NCBI GenBank assembly: GCA_964017145.1
Contig: OZ024848.1
Coordinates: forward strand, 1,996,501 to 2,060,500
From: Agrocybe praecox
Lineage: Eukaryota > Basidiomycota > Agaricomycetes > Agaricales > Agrocybaceae
Length of the DNA: 64,000 nt
Direction: 5' to 3'
The translations under genes were made by a program, and so were the position numbers. The notes below the pieces were generated by a model. It searched no databases, had not been told where the DNA came from, and worked only from the letters and a program-made list of their open reading frames with translations. Below, piece after piece: positions 23,934 through 34,975 of the stretch (position 1 is the first letter of the stretch; every line of letters starts with the position of its first letter).

Positions 23934-24440
23934 CTACTCGTTGAGCTTGAGGGTGACACTGGCCGGGAGGTTCGACCTCCCATCACCCAGCGTCCCAACA
24001 TCCCCTCTCCGCCTCCTAGCCGCATCCGCAAGCAGCCTCTTCTCCATATCCCTCACCCCAATAAACACCAGCTCGGGATGCGTAGGCGGCAGCACAGACG
24101 TCGTGATCCAATCCGGGGCCTGCCAGATGAGTTCTTTCAGGTTCGGAGACCATGCGTTGGTCGGTCGTTCCTGAGGGACTTTGGGTTGTTATATTGAGGA
24201 GCGTTATGATAATGAAGGGTAGCTGGGAGAGGAGGGGCTGGCCAAACAGTAAACCAAGCCTCCTCAATATCCCCACTCGAATGCCCAAGTTCAAACTACA
24301 CGATCTTCTCCCGATGCACCTCGAAGAACCTCCTGAACACATTATCGGAGTACCCAAAGTCGGCCGAGAGCAGAGAAGTGCATCAGCTGGCATGTCCCAA
24401 GTGGAGAGCACGGTGAACGTCGCGTTGCCCAGGGTCACTT
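23934..24440 (-). pseudogene. F-box protein C-terminal relic
   Basis: The minus-strand frame ends with NLKELIWQAPDWITTSVLPP, then HPELVFIGVRDMEKRLL, and TAG at 23934-23936, a style common to agaricomycete F-box proteins. Upstream, FFEVHREKIV is followed by an in-frame TAG at 24296-24298 and then FELGHSSGDIEEA, and more frame breaks follow. It converges on the relic at 22490-23710. It is inactivated by at least one nonsense change. Confidence 0.6.
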
Positions 24441-25499
24441 TCAGCGAGCGCAGAGCGGGGAGGAGGGTATATGTGAAGCCGTCGATGGCGAGGAGATACT
24501 GCCTTTGCCAAGTTTGAGTTCGAGTCCGATGAGTGGACAGTGGGATGAATGCAAGTCCGTTGACGCATTTGTCTGCCGGTCTTCTTTAGCTTCGTCGTCG
24601 TCGTCGTCGTCGGCAACAGTATCACGCGCCTCACCCTCCCTGGGTTTCTTCAGCGGGAGAGCAGGGTATGGAGGAGCGCATTGGCGGTGAGCAAGCCGTC
24701 GTTGTTGATCCGAGTAGGGTACATGTCAAAGTTGTTGACGCGTTATTTGGCCACGGCACCCGTGCCGACCGTTCCGAGCACCACCACATCAATTTATCAT
24801 TTTTTCTCCTCACCGCGCGCGTCTCTGAAGATCTCACTTCTCACCTCCCGCTTTTGATGCTATCTCTTGTTTCTGGGTCCGGTAAAATCTCGAGGATAAA
24901 ATTAACCTCTGAGTGCAGTGCTTGCGCCGACTCCGTTCTCTGTTAAGTTGAAGCTTAACTGAATGTTTTCGTATGGGTACAGTTGAATACACAATGTAGT
25001 AATTTAATTGGTGCGTGTATGGGATCATCTTTCTTTTCCACGAATTCTATATTTGAGAAACTGAGCTCGCTCATAGATCCTACGTTGAAACTCTACGAAC
25101 AATGTTGGAGACGCTCGAAAACCCTTCTTCAACATCTATTCCGTGCATTGGCGACGTATTCTGCTCTTCTATCCCATTCCTCGTCGCTCTTATCTGACGA
25201 ATAACGTTCTCGTCCCTCTACTTCTCATGCTTCTAGTCTGTTCTTCACCGATGCCTATCGCCACTTACCCCTCCTGCGAACAGGTTAATGCTGCTGCACA
25301 GCTACGTGTCCGTGCAGTATGAGCAGCCTAATTTCCGGTTTCCGACTACTGTTCGATCAGCTCGGTCCTCGAACCGAAACCCATTCGCTCTAGGAATTGC
25401 GACCCATTCCAACTCAATAAATGCCTGCTTCTACGACAGCCGCGATACCGGTGACGTTTATTATTTTCTCAGCGAATACGCTCGTTCAGCCAGACATCA
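24441..25499. other. Gene-free accessory sequence
   Basis: It contains a (CGT)n-type run at about 24594-24612 and short frames of 60-90 codons on both strands. Minus-strand pieces near 24440-24840 may be the decayed 5' end of the F-box relic. Nothing else is recognised. Confidence 0.4.
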
Positions 25500-26098
25500 C
25501 AGGACCTTGTAACTCGAACTGTGGACGAAAGTCTTGGTGCCTCTTGGCTCTTGGCATCGTTAGATTCGTTACAGATGAAGTCACTCGCACAGGTCACCGG
25601 TCATCAGTGGTTCACTACGCACCGTCAGTAACAAGCAAAGTCGGGTACTAGTACTTACTAGTAGCCTTAGAGTCACGCATCACTCGACTCCTGATAGCAC
25701 TGACTAGTAATATCTGCAGAAATGTCATTTTTACAGCATGTCCGACTATGTAGTCTTTCAGCGTTAAACATAATCAAGAAAGGGAGTCGACAAATGGGAA
25801 AGAATGAAATAGTAGAATGGAAACATGAAATCGAACCCGAGCCATACATGCTACCCGTTGTAGAGATGGTCAGAACGCTTAGGTGGCTTGAGGACCTTCA
25901 ACAAACAGCTTGCTGTGCTCTACTCCTGCAGTGTTCAATCGTACCTATCCGCTTTGTCCAAGTCCCAAACTCGCACAGATCATCGCAGGAACCCGACACA
26001 TATGTTTATTGGAAAAGGCAACAGAGACGAGTTTATTAAGGACTATCTGCTGTGCACACTTTGAATCATGAGGTAGAAAGAGAAATTTATACCGATAA

Positions 26099-28498
26099 CT
26101 AGGGCTTGTCGTTCTCGAATTTGACCGTGACATACTAAAATGAAGGTAGTCACTGAAAACGCACATAGGGATCAGGTAAAATAGACTCACAATGAGGACA
26201 CTAAGATAGAAGTGGTTGAGAGTCTCTTCACCCCGGTCATGCTCGGTGATCGTTCCATTGCAGTAAACCCAAGATGTGTCGACTACAAGCGCCGCCGGGG
26301 TCTTGTTAGATCGAGTGTATGGGAAGCTGTTCGTCTTGGTAATGCTATACCACTTGTTGGGATCCTTCGTGTAGCTGTTGGCCGAGAGTTCGGCAAAGAA
26401 CTCGACAATCCAGTCGTAGACGACCTTCTGGAGGCCGTAACGAAATTCAATGTCGTCCTTAGGGTCACGTCTGCGAAATTCGTCTAATTGCTAACCCAGG
26501 AAAACTACAATGAGAAAAAAGACATACTGGAAGATCTTCTGAGCGACTTCACCCTTGATGTCGGCCTCGCTTGGATCCCAATGGTCGAACTCGAAGAAAG
26601 CTTTCCAGTTCTTGATCCTGTTATTTCTCTGGAGGACATCCAGAGGGAAGATGATTTTATAGGCGCTGAGGAACCGGATCTTGTTGAAGTGTTCAACATA
26701 TTTTTGAACATCGTCTGGTCTGATGTGAGATGGAAGACAAACACCCTGTGGCATACACGCGTGAGATCGACCATACAGTTTGAATAGATGGAGAAGACGT
26801 ACCAGACCTAGTTCAGGAATATTCTGAACAACCTTTCTGCTCAGATCATGGTGGATAGCATCGGGCATGAGATCATAAAAGAACTATAACCGGAGTAAGA
26901 GTAGCCATTAGCCACCAAGGAGACCTTCCAGCAACCGAAGACGACTTACGCCCAGAAAGTAAATGTAGTATACGGCGACGGTCACAGAACGATCCCCAAC
27001 GTAGATAGAAGTTTCGCTAGTCCAATAGATAATCTCCCCATTAGCACGAATAGGACGAGTGTAAGGGTTCTTCAAGTCGTAGGTTTCATCGACCTTCATG
27101 GAGCTCCATCTGTTCGTGTTGGTGTGGGAAATAACGACCTGGTATTTTTCCAAAAGGAACCTCTGTAGCCAATCTGATAAACTATTTAGGAATGTTCGGA
27201 CAAAGGAAAAAGAAAAAGATGGATACTTTCCATTCCGCGATCAGGAAGATTGAATACACTACGAGAATTTGATGAGCGATAGGTAACGAAGAAAGAGAAT
27301 ATCAACATACATCAAAATATTCCCAACGATGTACCTATCGAGAAAGTCTTCAGTCAGGTCCTTAGTATTGAAGAACGCCAACTGGCCATTTCTTCTATTT
27401 ATAGGATATGTTTCGTCGGTGGCACAGTCGTCGGGCTGAGCATCCCAGTGGCGTTTGAAGTCGTCATGGAAGACGCCGTTCAATCTAGTCGACCATTGAT
27501 AGAGAGCAGTCTTGAGCTGATAATCGTTGCCAACGGGCTGACAAGTAGGTCGGTCTCTGTCAAGGGATTGATAATATTTGCACACTGACCCCAGTCACAT
27601 TCATAAGCTGCGTTGCTGCATCCCATGCATGTTTGCGGAGTTGGGAAAAGGCTACAGCCGTTGGAGGCTTGATTGTGTAGTAAACCTGCCAGTCATGGTC
27701 AAACGAAAAATCATGGAAAGCCGAGTAAATTACTTACGCCTACAAAGTAAAAAATGTGAAGGGAAACTTCGAGGCCAGATTCAATCCTGGTGGCATTCGT
27801 GTAGACAATGGAAAGGTCAAGTTTGTACGAGTCCTCGTCGGGATCCACGGCGTCGTACTGAGCCGTGTGAGGACCACAATGCCACTCACTATCGACAGAG
27901 GAGTTGATATATTTCCCGACGATGCTTGCAATGTCAACTTCAGCCTTCCCTTTTGCGCACTGTTAGCATACCAGAGACCCACCCACGGTAGAAAAAATAC
28001 CTTTCATCCAATCATCAAGGCCTATGTTCCTACAAGGACAGTGAGCGTCTTGAAGCAGGTGTCTACTACCTAGCAGGACTTGTAGCAAGCTTACCTCAGA
28101 CCATGGTCGACGTAGTTTGCGATGGCTATGGTAGAGTCTTGATTAGAAGGGATAATACAGTAATCTGACGCCAGGTGGTATCGAGGGTTGTCCAAGTCGA
28201 TAGCGGGAGGAGAGATTGATGTTCGACTCCAGTCGTATCCAAAGGCCTTTCTAAATTTCGCCTTCACCAGAGCTTCGACCGCATCTTGTAGACTTGAGTG
28301 ATTTGGATCAAAGCTTTGACCGAATTCCTGCAAACATAAGAGTCCAGTTAGATCGACAATAGTTCGCACAAAAAAGACGTAATCGCCGTTGAAACGCACG
28401 ACTTCCAACAATTTCCTAGCTGCCCACAGAAGGTCTACCTGAAGATGGTTGGCGACTTCTTGAACAGTTGGTTCGGGTTTCGAGAATGTGTCACCCAT
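26099..28498 (-). CDS. Unrecognised conserved protein, copy 1 (about 590 aa)
   Basis: The gene runs from ATG 28498 (MGDTFSKPEPTVQEV) to TAG 26099-26101 (after YVTVKFENDKP). Exons match the twelve-exon structure worked out for copy 2 at 42498-44905, with in-frame GT-AG introns. Visible segments are FGQSFDPNHSSLQDAVEALV, WHCGPHTAQYDAVDPDEDSY, HTNTNRWSSMKVDETYDL and FYLSVLI. There is no signal peptide, obvious membrane segment or catalytic motif, and I do not recognise the family. The WD and aromatic content suggests a globular cytosolic protein. I saw no inactivating change, so both copies may be expressed. It sits beside NLR and IDH blocks but shares no sequence with them. Confidence 0.68.
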
Positions 28499-28558
28499 TA
28501 CGTAAAGGAATGCGTGGAATGACTGAGGAAATCTGAAATCATGTTCGTCAAGCATATG

Positions 28559-28568
28559 CTTTTATATA
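28559..28568 (-). promoter_or_regulatory. TATA box of the 591-aa-class gene, copy 1
   Basis: TATATAAAAG on the minus strand lies about 60 bases upstream of ATG 28498. The same box is conserved at the same distance in copy 2 (42435-42444), which supports the chosen start codon. Confidence 0.6.
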
Positions 28569-28627
28569 TGGAATTGATCTTACCGTAGACTGGACGAAAC
28601 CCCCTGGACGGACGAGGCCAGGGCCTT

Positions 28628-28840
28628 TCAATACTCAGTACCTGAGAAGGACGTGCCAAAGGTGTTTCGCATAACAGGAATTGTGTACAAAAAGGCGTTG
28701 GAAATGAACACTGTTGCAGGACTCTTAACATGATACCCCCTGATTTGACAATTTCTTCTATCATCCTGAGGCACATAGGCGTTGTGTTTTTTTGGCCCAG
28801 CCCGACCGGCGACATCATAGTGAGAAATGCGCTGGTACAT
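28628..28840 (-). CDS. Short conserved open frame upstream of copy 1
   Basis: A 70-codon frame (MYQRISHYDVAG.., then VKSPATVFISNAFLYTIPVM) ends 130 bases before the start of the neighbouring 591-aa-class gene. The counterpart at 42205-42370 has lost two T residues in the middle and is shifted out of frame. It may be the remaining exon of a separate gene or an older 5' exon. The function is unknown and the coding status is doubtful. Confidence 0.3.
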   Translation of the reverse strand: MYQRISHYDVAGRAGPKKHNAYVPQDDRRNCQIRGYHVKSPATVFISNAFLYTIPVMRNTFGTSFSGTEY

Positions 28841-28990
28841 GTTTGTTGCAAGTACCGTACCTTGTGCCTTATGTGCATCACCATACTCTATGTATGTCTA
28901 GAATAACATATTTCGGATAAAATGGTACCTGGCAGTATGTTCAAGTCAACTCGAAATCTAAATGTGAGCCAAAAGCGTATTACTTACTAT

Positions 28991-29424
28991 ACTTAGTCAA
29001 CTGAGGGCCCCCCAAGTACGTAGTAGCGCATTCTTCTAAGATTCTCTAGGCACCATACACGGACTCACTGACAGAATATAAAAACACACAGTCAGGTTCA
29101 GACACAATACCCTATTTGCTAAATTTCTCAATGACATGCAACTCGCTGGCCAAAAGTGTTAGGTGACATCGTTACAGATGAAGCAGATGATTCAATGAAG
29201 TCACCACACCGGCAGGTCACTACTGTGACGAACACCTTCCCGGTCGCCCCCACTGAACATCAACACAATGAGCTGCGAGCACCAGGAAGAATCGTCGTTG
29301 AACGTCGAACACGAACACATACGGAAAGGGTAAGTGATGCAGTGAACTCACGCACACGCACATCCTGCAGATTCCGTTTTTTTCTAGGCTGTTGACAGCT
29401 TATATAAATAAAATTTGAGGATTA
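28991..29424. other. Gene-free spacer
   Basis: A 79-codon plus-strand frame (29156-29395) is present but has no recognisable motif or paralogue here. No repeat or RNA gene was seen. Confidence 0.45.
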
Positions 29425-30700
29425 TTGGGCAACAGACCTTGCCAAAGAATCAAGATCAAAGAAGAAATACAATTGGCACGTAAGTAACCAAATATTTGCC
29501 CAGGGACTTCCCAGGTATTGTATTCCCACGATTGTTTTCTCTGTTCGTTCATCCTGTAAGGCTGCCCAATGAGTAAGTCAAGTTTTATTTTATCTGCTCA
29601 TACGCATTTCATGGAGTTTGTGGTAAAAATGCAATAAATATTCATATTGCTGTATAGCATGAGGCATATATCATATACATAGAGAAGCCGTAAAACAACA
29701 TACGCACTAAGTTACATACCCCCATACCCCTTGTCCACTCATACTTTCTGCCAACCCTTGGGCAATCCATGAGTCATGTTTTTGTGCATCTGCATTTGCA
29801 CGATGTTCGGAGTAGACCCCTCTTTATGTTAAACCGCCTCGACCCAGAGATGCCACGTCTGGTCCGACTCTTTCTTGATGGTTTAAACTATTGGACGGAG
29901 CTAGCCTTGCTCGACGTCGAGCAGACTAGACGAATAATCGGTGAAATGTTAAACACGGAGAGCCGCAGGAAGGCATTGAGCAGATACCAAGAAGAAATAG
30001 GTGTCTAGAAACAACCCGAAAGAGAACAAGAACGTGATGACGGACATATGTCCACGAATGTATAATCAAAAGAAAAAATGTACAAGTAACTGTATCCTCT
30101 GAGAGTAAGGTATGTTTGGTTTGCATCGAGATTTAATACTGGTTACCGATAAGTCACTGAAATCAAAGAGCAAAGGGACGGGCGTACCAATAAATTTCTG
30201 GAACCTACAAACGGTAGCTCAGGGAGAATGTTTTCTTTTTTGTTGATTCGGGCGATTGACAATCCGCGAACTACACGGTCGCGTTAGGGAGAAAGATTTG
30301 AATAAACGCAGAGAAATATCAAAGGCATAGCCAATGTCGAATACTAAGAATCGAACTCATGAGACGAACATAACCAGATATAAGTAAAGGACTCACGCTG
30401 CTCGCGTACAACAGATCATCTTCATTAGGAAGATGTTGTAAGTGTTGACGGTATTCATGGCAGGAGCGAGCATAAGAGACATGGAGGTTCTGTAAGAAGA
30501 CGTGTAAATTAGAGACTCAACGTATAAGGATCGCTGGGTACCTCCAGGTAAGTCGTAGTCAAATGACCCAACGCATATAGCTGATCGCGCATGGCTGCAA
30601 TCGTACGGTGGAATGCAAGTCAAAAGAGCCACAACCATCTATGTAGTTCAGTTAGATGACATAGTTTTGATAACGGGATTCGAGTTGCTGCATACCTGCA
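29425..30700 (-). repeat. Paralogous segment X, inverted copy
   Basis: This is the minus-strand match to 9650-10795. Exon-like pieces on the minus strand include MRDQLYALGHLTTTYLE followed by a GTACCCAGC donor (about 30608-30545) and a block with TMSLMLAPAMNTVNTYNIFL-like coding in one frame (about 30490-30400). No complete gene or known domain was recovered, so it is probably a relic in both places. Confidence 0.55.
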
Positions 30701-31700
30701 AGTTTTAGGATGCCGCCAAGTACAGTCACTGAACGCGCGCAAGTTGGCAGATATGAACGAAAGTGTTATCGATGGGAGTATGCTATGGCGCCATCGAAGT
30801 CATCGCCTTGAGGATAACGATATGATGGCGGTTAAGAAGAAAGAGAGGAACGAAACAGAAACGTCCCTCTACACCACAACCCATAAATTGGCTTTGTTTA
30901 CGCCAACCTCGTATTTCCACTTGGGAGACGGGAGGACATGTTGCGATAACGAGTACAGTGAAAGTTACGGCACGAGGAAATCAGAGAAGATGATAAGCAG
31001 AAAAGGAGTCTGGATGTGAACTAGGCGATTCAAAAGGGAAACAAGAAGCATACACCAATGTCGCGGACGTTGAATATTCATCGATAAGTTTTGAAGGGAA
31101 AGAATGGGGAGTTAGTCTCCACATAAACCACTGCCGTGAGTGTCCAGCAGAACAAATCGTTGCCAGGGTTTTCAATCAGGACCCTTGCTTGCAGAATGTT
31201 CATATGTTGTTGAACCTATTTTTTGTATAAGCTAGCGTTCCATGAATGCACCAGCAGAGGGTCGTAGACAGACTCAAGAGAGGACAACCAATGTAGTAAA
31301 ATTTCAAGCTTTAAGCGAGTGTTCCACCCCTTCCTGCAGATGTAAGACAACCGAAAGATTGTTGGGTGTTATTCCTGGATCTCGATACAGTCAAAGCTGG
31401 TTACATCGAGAGTTCTTCAATGGTCTCCGTCCGTTCTGTCGAATTTGCACGATTCGCCGAAGAGGTATCGATTATAGATTAGCATCCCTGTGAGCAGGTA
31501 AGATTCATAAATAGGCAGCCAGCAGAATCCAGGCGCGAAAACACATGGCACTGATCAGGAATCGTTCCCAGCGTCGACGTGTCGGTTTTCCAGGAAGCGG
31601 CAAAGGTTCGGCAGTGAGCTGTCCATCCCTCAGTATTCTGGGCTCAGGAGACTTTGGACCAGAAATTTTGTTTTGCCCTTATCCAAAGATTCACCAACAC
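30701..31700. other. Unassigned stretch upstream of the IDH 5' flank
   Basis: Short frames on both strands (for example 31242-31493, +) show no known motif. The part from about 31710 onward is the IDH 5' flank, copied to 3400-3725. Confidence 0.45.
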
Positions 31701-32228
31701 CGTCACGAACAGAGGTGAAGCCTACCAGGACATCATCGTCGGACTCGAGTTTGGCTCCTAAAGGCACCGGCAAAACTTAGCGCCGAGTATTCCGCGTGCA
31801 CGCTTGCTCGCATTTTCGGTTCGAACTTCGGACTTCATCGTTCAGACAACGGTAAGCGGGTAAAAGTCACAGCGACAAACTGATTATAGAGTCATCATTC
31901 AGGTTAAACCGTATCTGTCATTGCGAACAGGATGTGGTCTGCAGCTCGTGTTCGTTTGTTGTCCGCGAAGAGGGGCTTTAGAGCTTTTTCAAGCACCAGA
32001 TGTATGTCCTTTTCTCTCTAAAGCTCCCTGCGCTCGTGTGGCTTCCGTATTTGATGAGTCCATGCTATTCACATCATACTTGCCAGCGGGTCTCCTTGCA
32101 TCCCGCTACACCCAGCATCTTCTTCCTACGCGATTCCGCTATATTACTCCATTCCGTTGCATCTTCGTCCTGGTTTCCCCGTGTCTGCCTTTTAACATCG
32201 AAAACTCATTCTTTCTATCATAGACACC

Positions 32229-33937
32229 ATGTCCGGAACCATCCAGAAGATTGTCGTGCAGAACCCCGTCGTAGAACTAGATGGCGATGAGATGACCAGA
32301 ATCATCTGGAAGAAGATTCGTGAGGAGGTGCGGATGCTTAGTTCATTGTGCTTATAGAATCTTGGAATTGATATAACGGATGCAATTCAGCTCATTCTCC
32401 CCTACTTGCAACTGGATATCAAGTACTATGATCTGGGATTGGAGTACAGAGATCAGGTATGCTCCGTCGCTGTAACCGGAGCACCCAAATGCTCATGGAC
32501 TCCTAGACCAACGATCAAGTTACTGTAGACGCTGCCAACGCCATTATAGAACATAAAGTTGGCATTAAATGTGCAACCATCACCCCCGACGAAGCTCGTG
32601 TGAAGGAGTTCAACTTGAAGGAAATGTGGAGGAGTCCAAACGGAACTGTATGTTGTACTGCTTTCTTTCTTAGTTATTCCAGAACTCAACCTTTTCTCTT
32701 CAGATCCGTAACATTCTTGGCGGAACTGTGTTCCGTGAACCCATCATCCTTTCCCAAATCCCCAAGCCTATCCCAGGATGGGTCAAGCCTATCGTCATTG
32801 GCAGACATGCTTTCGGTGACCAGGTACGTTCCTGTGTTTGTTATCGTCCTCGCGGTTTCGCTAATATCTATTTATAGTACCGCTCGACAGACTACGTCGC
32901 TCCTGGTCCAGGAAAATTGCAATTGGTTTACACTCCCGCTGACGGTGCTCCTGCCACTGTTATGGATGTGTATGATTTCAAGGGACCTGGTGTCGCCATG
33001 TCCATGTACAACACTGATGAGGTATATATGATTCTCCAGGTATTGGAAGGCATGCTCATTGTTTGCAGTCAATCACTGGTTTCGCCCATTCCTCGTTCAA
33101 GATGGCCTTGGCTAAGCACATGCCTCTGGTAGGTGCTCCTACATCTGGCCTGATGAAAGTCTTAATATCATTTTTGCGTGCAGTTTATGTCGACCAAGAA
33201 CACCATCTTGAAGAAATACGACGGTCGCTTCAAGGACATCTTCCAAGATATCTATGACACGTAAGTATGCGAGGACGTGCAATACAAATCTGTTCTAAAT
33301 TACTTCTTCCATACAGTCAATACAAGTCGCAATTCGAGGCTGCTGGTATCTACTACGAGCATCGTCTCATCGATGACATGGTCGCTCAAGCTGTCAAGTC
33401 CTCCGGAGGCTTCGTCTGGGCATGCAAGAACTATGACGGTGACGTGCAGAGCGACATCCTCGCTCAAGGATTCGGAAGTCTTGGAATGATGACCTCCGAG
33501 CTCATTACCCCCGATGGCCAGGTTATCGAGAGTGAGGCCGCCCACGGAACTGTCACCAGGCATTACCGCGAATACCAGAAGGGCAACGAGACTAGCACCA
33601 ACCCTGTCGCCTCCATCTTTGCCTGGACCCGTGGCCTGCTGCATCGCGCCAAGCTCGATGACAACGAGCCCCTCCGCAAGTTCGCTTTGAACTTGGAGGC
33701 CGCTTGCATTGAGGTCATCGACAAGGATGGGATCATGACCAAGGATTTGGCCCTTGCCATCCACGGAAAGAGCATGAAGAGGGAGCACTGGGTTATCACT
33801 GATGCGTATATGGATGCAGTTAATGTACGCTCACCCCTTTTCCATATGTATCCTTATGATTGCAATGCTAACAATTCCCGCTCCTCTAGGCCAAGCTGCA
33901 ACAGAAGCTCGCAGCAAGTGCAACTGCTAAATTGTGA
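32229..33937 (+). CDS. IDP: NADP-dependent isocitrate dehydrogenase (420 aa)
   Basis: It converts isocitrate and NADP+ to 2-oxoglutarate, CO2 and NADPH. Nine exons join exactly in frame: 32229-32327, 32391-32456, 32507-32647, 32704-32823, 32878-33021, 33069-33128, 33184-33260, 33317-33824 and 33890-33937. Diagnostic segments are [16 protein letters not shown], the substrate motif [30 protein letters not shown], the metal-binding region YDGDVQSD and [10 protein letters not shown]. The length matches eukaryotic NADP-IDH. The N-terminus lacks a mitochondrial leader. The C-terminus ends in AKL, a variant peroxisomal PTS1 signal, so peroxisomal or dual location is possible. It is convergent with NLR C, with stops 1.04 kb apart. 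It is the only intact IDH here; relics lie beside NLR A and NLR B. Confidence 0.95.
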
Positions 33938-34975
33938 ACCCCCTTTCCTGCTTTCTTTCCTCTCTAATTTCCCCCTTTTTTGTACTTTTGGTCTTATTTT
34001 CTTTGGTCGCTCGTTGCCATTCTCTTTTTGTCTTTTCCCCCTTTCCTATCCTTCCTTTTCGGCAATGCTCCAACCAGCAAAGGGATTTACTCAGCACGGC
34101 ATGGACAAATCGACTAACCTATCGCCATTTATTTATCCAGGAACTAATCGGCTAAATGCTCGACATATTTGACGAAACCTGATTTGCCTGCTCCTGACAA
34201 CCTGTACAAACTAACTCGCCGTGTAGGAAGGAAGGAAGGAAAAGCAGCAAGCAAGTGAACGACAAACGATAGTGTATTGTATGTGATATATCTGTATCAG
34301 ATTTAGGGTGGAGGATGTCCTGTGTGTGTGTTTTTATGCTGTTGTTGTTTTTAATTAGTGAGGCGACAGAGTACTCATCTTGTGGTTTTTCAAATGCATA
34401 CCTCGTTATTTTCATCGTTTCCGGCGTCTGCGCGCGTGCTGCACTGACCAGAACATGTTCTAGTAAACGCTAGGGTTTCGAGGAGCGTATACGTCTTTCA
34501 GAGAGCAGTGGCAAAGGGTTACTCGTGTCGCTCATGGGCAAACAATTGGGTCTTATGTATGTATGGGTATTTATAGCGGAGGTAAAGTGGAGGGTGGAAT
34601 CCGAATGTCGTTCCTCCTCCTTCCTTCCGTTTCCGTGCATCCGCATCTTCACACATCCTGAGCTTTCATCTGCTTTTTCTTCCTAACCTTGATTATTTCA
34701 GGTTCTCACATGTACTATAAACGAGTATCATACGACTACAGGTGCAACAAGATTTTCTGTGGGACTCCGGCGGAAGGGACATTGTCAATATTAGAATATA
34801 GTCCCCATAGGTCGCCCACATTTATTCGATGACGATTTAAATCACTGGTGGATTATGAATGTCACAGCTACTGTAACACGAGGGTACGTTCGACTGCCAA
34901 GTTGGCCAAGTTGGAATATATTTATCCACGTAGTCTGTACATTCTTAGCAACTCGAAGGAAACACGTTGAAAATG
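33938..34975. other. Convergent spacer between IDH and NLR C
   Basis: Holds both 3' UTRs. The first 250 bases match the IDH tails near NLR A and B. It contains a short GGAA run (about 34225) and a TG run (34319-34331). The part next to the NLR stop matches 2343-2520 and 21595-21780. No gene is visible. Confidence 0.6.

Larger units (their letters stand above)
25500..28990 (-). repeat. Left arm of a 3.4-kb inverted duplication
   Basis: Read on the minus strand this arm matches 42120-45460 on the plus strand over its length. It includes the 591-aa-class gene, its TATA box, a short upstream frame and the downstream palindromic stretch. The arms are diverged but colinear, with introns conserved in position. 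Homology stops at about 28965/42130 on the upstream side. Confidence 0.85.

Noticed and set aside
30335..30365. tRNA-like GAATCGAACTC word
   Set aside because: Resembles a T-arm, but no matching acceptor, D or anticodon stems could be drawn, and the copy near 9960-9980 does not conserve it.
31921..32290. Upstream frames as a mitochondrial leader for IDH
   Set aside because: They are not in frame with the IDH ATG and no splice choice was found that joins them cleanly.
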